Positions 7,401-11,182 of a DNA stretch of 11,182 nucleotides are shown piece after piece (position 1 is the stretch's first letter; each line of letters starts with the position of its first letter). A model generated the notes under the pieces. The model did not search any database. It was given only the letters and a program-made list of their open reading frames with translations, and was not told the DNA's origin. The translations under genes were made by a program, and so were the position numbers. The stretch lies in assembly GCA_016296415.1 (NCBI GenBank), contig JAEDJH010000051.1:1-11182 (forward strand), written 5' to 3'. The DNA comes from Clostridia bacterium. Its GTDB lineage: Bacteria; Bacillota; Clostridia; Christensenellales; CAG-138.

Positions 7401-10400
7401 AGCTCGTTCCCGAGCTTAACAGCGTTACCGGCAAATATATGCTCAGCGTACCCGGCTCCGAGATCGTTGCCGGCACGGTCAGCATCGAGTTTAACGTATG
7501 GGCAACCGACGAGGGACTTAACCGCGGAGAGGCCAAAGCAACCGCAGCGGTCATAGACCTTCCGCAGATAATCTCCGTTGTTCCCGCCGACAATACGGCC
7601 ACCAACGAGGATTTGAGACCCGTTGTAACCGTTGAGTTTGCAAATGCAGGCGATGCTCCCACCGCTGTACTGACGCTCGGCGATAATGAGTATCAGATGA
7701 GCATTGACGGTTCCTTTGCAACATGGCAGGCTGACGCCGACATGGCGGAAGGCAAGTACGAGGCAACCGTCACCATAGTAAGGTCTGAGGACTCCGCCAA
7801 CGCACAGCATGAGTGGACGTTCACTGTCGGCGTACCGAAGTACGAGCTTTACTTTGGACAGCTTCACTCCCATACCGCACAGTATTCCGACGGTGCAGGT
7901 ACGCTTTCCGATGCGTATGAGCACGTTCTTGGCTTGAGCGAGTATGACAACGTTGACTTCCTTGCTGTCACCGACCACTCGAATTATTTCGACTCCGCAT
8001 CCAACCTCGGTACGATGGACAACGCCGCAAGCGGTACGCAGGGTCAGAACGGCTCACTGTGGCAGGAGGCAAAGGCAACCGCTTCCTATTATAATTCTCT
8101 CGACAGCGAGCACGTATTCTTCTACGGATACGAGATGACCTGGAGCGGCGGCCCCGGTCATATCAACACCTTCAACACCGTCGGCTTTGTCAGCCGTAAC
8201 AACGCAACGCTCAACAACAAGGTTGACGATGCCGGTATGAAGGCATATTACGACCTGCTCGTTGAGTATTCCGACACCATAAGCCAGTTTAACCACCCCG
8301 GCAAGACCTTCGGCACATTTGCTGACTTCGGCTATTGGACCGAGGAGCGCAACGAAGCCATCACCATGGTCGAGGTTGGTAACGGCGAAGGCGCAATCGG
8401 CGGAAGCGCATACTGGCCCAGCTATGAGTATTACACCATGGCGCTTGACAAGGGCTGGCACGTTGCGCCGACGAACAACCAGGACAACCACAAGGGCAAC
8501 TGGGGTAACTCGAACACCGCCCGTAACGTTATTCTCACCGATAACTTCACCGAAGAGGGCATTTATCAGGCAATGCGTGAGCGTGCCCTGTATTCCACCG
8601 AGGACCACAACCTCGAGATAATCTACACGCTCAACGGTCTCAAGCTTGGCTCGATCATCGAAAGCGGCGTTCCCGAGAAGGCTGACATCTCCGTAAGCAT
8701 CGCAGATCCCGACGGCGAAGCGATCGGAAGGGTTTCCGTAATAGTAAACGGCGGTATCACCATCTATTCGGAAAACTTCACCGAGTCCGAGGCTGTCATG
8801 ACGGCTGAGCTCGATGCAGACTACGGCTACTATTACATCAGAATCGACCAGGCGGACGGAGACATCGCAGTTACCGCCCCCATCTGGATAGAGGACAATA
8901 ACCACCCCATCGCTGTAAGCGCAGAGAAGGATACGGTAATGGATATCATGGGCGAGCCCATCAATATCACCACCACCGTGACCAACAACGACGTTGAGCT
9001 TTACAACATCAGCAGTGTTGTTTACAGCGTACAGGTCGGACAGAACGACTTTGAGGTTCTTGAAACCCTGACCGACGTTGAGGCCGTTGCATCCGCAGCC
9101 CAGAGCAATCTGGTTTATGAGTACGTCCCCACCGCCACCGGCAAGCAGGTATTCAAGGTAGAGGTATTCGGCACCATCGGCGAAGAAGCCATCACATGGA
9201 ACCTCAGCACAACCGTTGAGCTTGACGTATATGACGGCGATAAGCTTATAAACGTTGCAATAGACTCCGGCCATGCAAACTTCTACGTAACCGGTAACTA
9301 TGCCGGCAGTGATGCGGCGTTCATCGAGCTTTGCGCACAAAACGGCATAAGGGTACATTACATTGATGTGCTCACCGAAGATGCTCTTAAGGATATGGCG
9401 CTCCTCGTTATGACCGTACCCTTCAGAAGCTACGGCACGGACGTTTCCGATGTTCTCTACACCGCCGAAGAGCTGGCAGCCGTTGCCGCATACGCAGAAA
9501 ATGGCGGCAACATAATCATCTGCTCCAAGTCCGACCGCGGCAATCCCAACGCATCGGTTGCAAACGATCCTCAGCATGCCGACATCATAACCAACGGCAT
9601 ACTTGAAGCTATCGGCGCAGAAAGCCGTATGCTCGAGAGCATCGTTGTTGACAATGTAGAGAAGGAAAACGAAGCATACAGGCTCTACTTCACCGAGGAA
9701 TACAACTACAACTATGATTCCTGGTTCGTAGAGGGCGTGCTTGAAACCACCAACAATTCGTTCAGCTGCTACAACGGCGGTGCGATACAGCTTGGTGAAA
9801 ATGCCACCGAGATAATCAGGGGCTATGAGACCACGTGGGCAACGAGGTATGAGGGCGTATTCAGCGGCTCCGCCTATGTTCCCGTGTACGAGACCGACCC
9901 TGTTGTCAAGCCCTATGACGAAGTCGTTGTTATGGCTTCCGAGGAACTTTCCGGCGGCGGCTGGCTGCTCCTTTCCGGCGTAACCTTCTTCTCCACCTTC
10001 GAGGTAAAGGTAGAGGTTGAAAACGCAGGAACCCTGCAGAACAGTAACTACCAGATCGTCATGAACATAATCAACGCCCTTACTCCCGTGACCCCCATTG
10101 CCGAGGTCAACGAGGCCGAGGAAGGCGACAGGTTCAAGGTGGAGGGTATTGTAACGAGCAATGCTTCCGGCTTTGATCAGGATACCGCATTCTTTGACTG
10201 TATCTACATTCAGGACGAAACCGGCGGTATCAACCTGTTCCCCGTTGACGGAGACTTCCAGATCGGTCAGAAGGTCAGGGTAAAGGGAACCGTTGGATTC
10301 TACAACGGCGAGCGTGAGCTCATCGTTTCCGAGATAATGGTTATCGATGAGGAGCTTAATCCCGTTGATCCGCTTACAGTAACGGCAGAGCAGGCGATGG

Positions 10401-11182
10401 CGCCCGAGAATACCGGTATGCTTATGCAGGTAAGCGGTACCGTTGCCGAAATCGGTCTCAGCTCCGACGGCGCAATCGAGACCATAATGGTCGAGGATGA
10501 AACCGGCTTGGCAAGGGTATTTATCGACGGTTACATCATGCCCAACTACGACGGACTTGATGAAATCAGGGTCGGCGACAGCGTAAGCGCGATCGGTATC
10601 GGCTCCGTAACCGTTGATACCGCAAGCGCAGAGGAAGTATTCATTCCGAGGCTCCGTGTAAGGAACCGCTCCGAGATAGTTTATGAGCATAATGCTTATA
10701 CCGTAAACTTCATTGATGAGCTCACCGGCGATATCATCGAATCCTTCGAGGTCGATCACGGCGGCAGCGTCGAAGCACCCGAAGCACCCGAGCACGAGGG
10801 CTATGAGTTCACCGGCTGGAGAATAGAGGTCAACGGTGTCGAGGACGAAAACGCAACCCTCGAAAACGTAACCTGCAACATGGATTGCTATGCAACCTAT
10901 GAAGTGATCTACTATACCGTAAACTTCATTGACGACCTCACCGGCAACATGATCGAAAGCTTTGAGGTAGCACACGGCGACGGTATCGAAGCACCCGAAG
11001 CACCCGAACACAGCGGTTATGAGTTCACCGGCTGGAGAATAGAGGTCAACGGTGTCGAGGACGAAAATGCAACCCTCGAAAACGTAACCTGCGACATGGA
11101 TTGCTATGCAATGTATGAAGTGATTTACCACACCGTCAACTTCATCGACGACCTCACCGGCGACATCCTCGCAACCTTCGAG
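4340..11182 (+). CDS. Giant secreted modular protein with PHP/CehA-McbA metallohydrolase and OB-fold-like domains (3' partial)
   Basis: The frame is open for 2281 codons and leaves the right edge without a stop. Layout by residue: signal peptide 1-28 or 1-30; beta-rich domain 31-200; OB-fold-like pairs 205-390, 393-580 and 586-775; two more OB-like domains about 785-870 and 885-965; Ig-like domains about 968-1070 and 1076-1165; PHP metallohydrolase with its trailing beta domain 1170-1517; beta-sandwich about 1525-1632; Rossmann/GATase1-like domain 1637-1914; two OB-like domains about 1920-2115; 72-residue surface repeats from 2120 on. The OB segments carry the pattern GxVTxxxGxxxYIQDxTGGI, reminiscent of the OB domains of B. 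subtilis YhcR, an extracellular nuclease. With a metal-dependent PHP core this suggests an exported phosphoesterase or nuclease, but the substrate is inference. Wall or S-layer anchoring may lie beyond the edge. No other gene is seen on this strand. Confidence 0.93.
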   Translation, partial: MNKILRRLCSLTLSLFMVLSFVPAISFAEAATYTLVDAASEGLSAGTYLIRGFSTNTIDTADSAFMSISGATDTRLMSADLAISNNQVSTDDTDAVWELIAVTGGFQVKSVATGDYLYYGNASGNNIYHSTDAAKAGVWAFVNDNGTLRLQEVASGRQLSCSRFGSEGSFYFGFAAYKTSSSCARALEFYKLDAGGTEEPEPTYMTIAEARALAVGETANVCGIVTFIDGRNVYIQDSTGGIDLYLNSGTVPAELAIGDEVYGIGTVAEYRGLIELSGIDGGNKEVFGVLSSGNELPLATKTIAEILADASTGALESTRVKIEGVTIGAVNTSGNTPISDGTNSINIYRIPALESIAEGDTVDVIAVISDYKGYQLRVAAAADVTLHEESEYMTIAEARALAVGETANVCGIVTFIDGRNVYIQDATGGIDLYLNSGTVPTTLARGDKVYGVGTIAEFRGLIEVSGIDGANTEAFGVLSTGNELPLATKTLAEILADASTGALESTRVKIEGVTIGKINTSGNTPISDGTNSISIYRVPELEGIAEGDTVDVIAVISDYNGYQLRVAVAEDVTLVSGGEIVEPEFITIAEARRLGAGNTATVQGVVTFVDGKNVYIQDDTAGIDVYLTANASVAVGTKVQVSGSMTEYKGLLEFNGVDPTDAAQFSTVGTVDTLPIAVTTLADLLANEANDAFQLMESTRVKIYGLTVESVNYGGNTTVKDAAGNSINIYKLPQAEDFTIAAGDVINVTAIVSCFNSYQLRVVEAEDAWIVSADPIETIPEGAVSIADALAAESGEMTVVGQLVYRYGNYDSVNTSIIADVVNGEIVALQIYDSMSAFEIGDIISVTATRGAYGGVPQLSSVSATSVIAEAADVELIRTQPFAYIGDMLAEKADLLSEIMHLREVTLGEYSSNGTTMITDRLGKTIGIYRASTYPAGITAGTTLDVEACLSAYNNNSQLRGVAYIAPDTIAPVITFPDPMPDAEVGRDYTVAIDISDNTGVAESHYTYTINGVANPAVSAELVPELNSVTGKYMLSVPGSEIVAGTVSIEFNVWATDEGLNRGEAKATAAVIDLPQIISVVPADNTATNEDLRPVVTVEFANAGDAPTAVLTLGDNEYQMSIDGSFATWQADADMAEGKYEATVTIVRSEDSANAQHEWTFTVGVPKYELYFGQLHSHTAQYSDGAGTLSDAYEHVLGLSEYDNVDFLAVTDHSNYFDSASNLGTMDNAASGTQGQNGSLWQEAKATASYYNSLDSEHVFFYGYEMTWSGGPGHINTFNTVGFVSRNNATLNNKVDDAGMKAYYDLLVEYSDTISQFNHPGKTFGTFADFGYWTEERNEAITMVEVGNGEGAIGGSAYWPSYEYYTMALDKGWHVAPTNNQDNHKGNWGNSNTARNVILTDNFTEEGIYQAMRERALYSTEDHNLEIIYTLNGLKLGSIIESGVPEKADISVSIADPDGEAIGRVSVIVNGGITIYSENFTESEAVMTAELDADYGYYYIRIDQADGDIAVTAPIWIEDNNHPIAVSAEKDTVMDIMGEPINITTTVTNNDVELYNISSVVYSVQVGQNDFEVLETLTDVEAVASAAQSNLVYEYVPTATGKQVFKVEVFGTIGEEAITWNLSTTVELDVYDGDKLINVAIDSGHANFYVTGNYAGSDAAFIELCAQNGIRVHYIDVLTEDALKDMALLVMTVPFRSYGTDVSDVLYTAEELAAVAAYAENGGNIIICSKSDRGNPNASVANDPQHADIITNGILEAIGAESRMLESIVVDNVEKENEAYRLYFTEEYNYNYDSWFVEGVLETTNNSFSCYNGGAIQLGENATEIIRGYETTWATRYEGVFSGSAYVPVYETDPVVKPYDEVVVMASEELSGGGWLLLSGVTFFSTFEVKVEVENAGTLQNSNYQIVMNIINALTPVTPIAEVNEAEEGDRFKVEGIVTSNASGFDQDTAFFDCIYIQDETGGINLFPVDGDFQIGQKVRVKGTVGFYNGERELIVSEIMVIDEELNPVDPLTVTAEQAMAPENTGMLMQVSGTVAEIGLSSDGAIETIMVEDETGLARVFIDGYIMPNYDGLDEIRVGDSVSAIGIGSVTVDTASAEEVFIPRLRVRNRSEIVYEHNAYTVNFIDELTGDIIESFEVDHGGSVEAPEAPEHEGYEFTGWRIEVNGVEDENATLENVTCNMDCYATYEVIYYTVNFIDDLTGNMIESFEVAHGDGIEAPEAPEHSGYEFTGWRIEVNGVEDENATLENVTCDMDCYAMYEVIYHTVNFIDDLTGDILATFE
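4946..6088 (+). repeat. Direct duplication of a 564-bp unit encoding two OB-fold-like domains
   Basis: Unit 1 begins at 4946 and unit 2 at 5510, so the period is 564 bp (188 residues). Both encode MTIAEARALAVGETANVCG (205-223 and 393-411) and remain closely alike through ESTRVKIEGVTIG and GYQLRV. Most differences are third-base changes, with stretches such as gtaaagatcgagggcgtgac identical. A third, diverged copy begins near 6089 (ITIAEARRLG, residue 586 on). Each unit holds two OB-like halves, the first with YIQDxTGGIDLYL and the second with ISDGTNSIxIYR. Confidence 0.9.
7847..8890 (+). other. PHP-superfamily metallohydrolase module (CehA/McbA type) within the giant protein
   Basis: Residues 1170-1517. 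The metal-ligand motifs of this family appear in order: HSH (H1176, H1178), TDH (D1212, H1213), GYE (E1265), GH (H1274), NHP (H1319), EVGNGE (E1345, N1348) and NQDNH (D1382, H1384). YSTEDHNLEI follows at 1418-1427, the usual late motif, and then a beta domain. All expected ligands are present, so the enzyme is probably active. The family includes phosphoesterases and hydrolases of varied substrates, so the reaction cannot be named. Confidence 0.88.
9248..10081 (+). other. Rossmann / GATase1-like (DUF4350-like) domain within the giant protein
   Basis: Residues 1637-1914. Alternating strands and helices are visible: INVAIDSGH, then a helix ending in NGIRVHYID, then LLVMTVPFR (1688-1696), a helical EELAAVAAYAENGG, and NIIICSKSDRG (1724-1734). 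It ends with GGWLLLSG and FFSTFEV. The layout resembles the sugar-utilisation/GATase1-like domains of large secreted proteins. No nucleophile-elbow cysteine is recognisable (C1728 sits in the strand, not in GxCxG), so a binding or structural role is more likely than catalysis. The fold call is by eye. Confidence 0.6.
10112..10684 (+). other. C-terminal pair of OB-fold-like domains within the giant protein
   Basis: Residues about 1925-2115. The first half carries VEGIVTSN, IYIQDETGGINLF and GQKVRVKGTVGFYNG. The second carries MQVSGTVAEIG, IMVEDETGLARVFI and VGDSVSAIGIGSV. These repeat the GxV ... QDxTGGI ... GDxVxVxG pattern of the N-terminal OB-like domains, though the sequence is much more diverged. 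Confidence 0.7.
10697..11182 (+). repeat. 216-bp tandem repeats encoding 72-residue surface modules (run off the edge)
   Basis: Units begin at 10697, 10913 and 11129, an exact 216-bp period; the third is cut by the window edge. Each encodes TVNFIDxLTGxxxxxFEV, EAPEAPEH, GYEFTGWRIEVNG and a final MDCYAxYEVIY. The GYxFTGW core is typical of the Listeria-Bacteroides (Flg_new/InlB B-type) beta-grasp repeats of surface proteins. Units 1 and 2 are nearly identical over their second halves (about 10800-10912 and 11016-11128), which points to recent duplication or homogenisation. Confidence 0.9.

Noticed and set aside
5210..7978. Antisense open frame of 922 codons on the minus strand
   Set aside because: It is in exact codon register with the giant plus-strand gene and exists only because that gene avoids TTA, CTA and TCA codons. 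It has no recognisable domains and odd Gly/Val/Tyr-rich composition.
8054..11131. Antisense open frame of 1025 codons on the minus strand
   Set aside because: Same codon-register shadow of the giant gene. The plus frame has a signal peptide, clear domains and a promoter; this one has none.

Overview
The window looks like chromosomal DNA of a Clostridia-type Bacillota, probably an uncultured gut or rumen lineage. The evidence is strong GGAGG-type ribosome binding sites, near-consensus sigma-A promoters, a class A RNase P RNA, the firmicute-type cluster trmK - nif3 - zinc-ribbon gene - rnpB, and a very large secreted multidomain protein. The species cannot be named from the sequence alone.

Left half (about 33-4104, all minus strand): a compact block read right to left. 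It starts with a membrane-anchored CapA-type protein (GTG start at 4104). A tRNA m1A22 methyltransferase (TrmK), a Nif3-like dinuclear-metal protein and a coiled-coil zinc-ribbon protein (CdsZ type) follow. The RNase P RNA gene rnpB closes the block. Gene ends abut or overlap (4-nt gap, 23-nt overlap, 50-nt gap, about 12-nt gap), so one transcript from the strong promoter at 4137-4165 could cover all five genes. Apart from capA these are housekeeping functions in tRNA maturation/modification and nucleic-acid or metal metabolism.

Middle (4105-4339): a 235-bp divergent intergenic region with back-to-back promoters. The leftward one has perfect TTGACA, a 17-bp spacer and TAAAAT, with an 11-bp palindrome in the spacer. 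The rightward one has an extended -10 (TGTTATAAT) behind a very A/T-rich upstream stretch.

Right half (4340-11182, plus strand): one open reading frame of 2281 codons that runs off the right edge without a stop. It encodes an exported modular protein: signal peptide, beta-rich N-terminal domain, about eight OB-fold-like domains (including a recently duplicated 188-residue unit), two Ig-like domains, a PHP/CehA-McbA-type metallohydrolase with all expected metal-ligand motifs, a beta-sandwich spacer, a Rossmann/GATase1-like domain, two more OB-fold-like domains, and 72-residue cell-surface repeats that continue past the edge. The OB-like domains resemble those of extracellular nucleases of the YhcR type, so an extracellular phosphoesterase or nuclease role is a reasonable but unproven inference. 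This protein is the most unusual item in the window. No tRNA genes, CRISPR arrays, insertion sequences or phage genes were seen.
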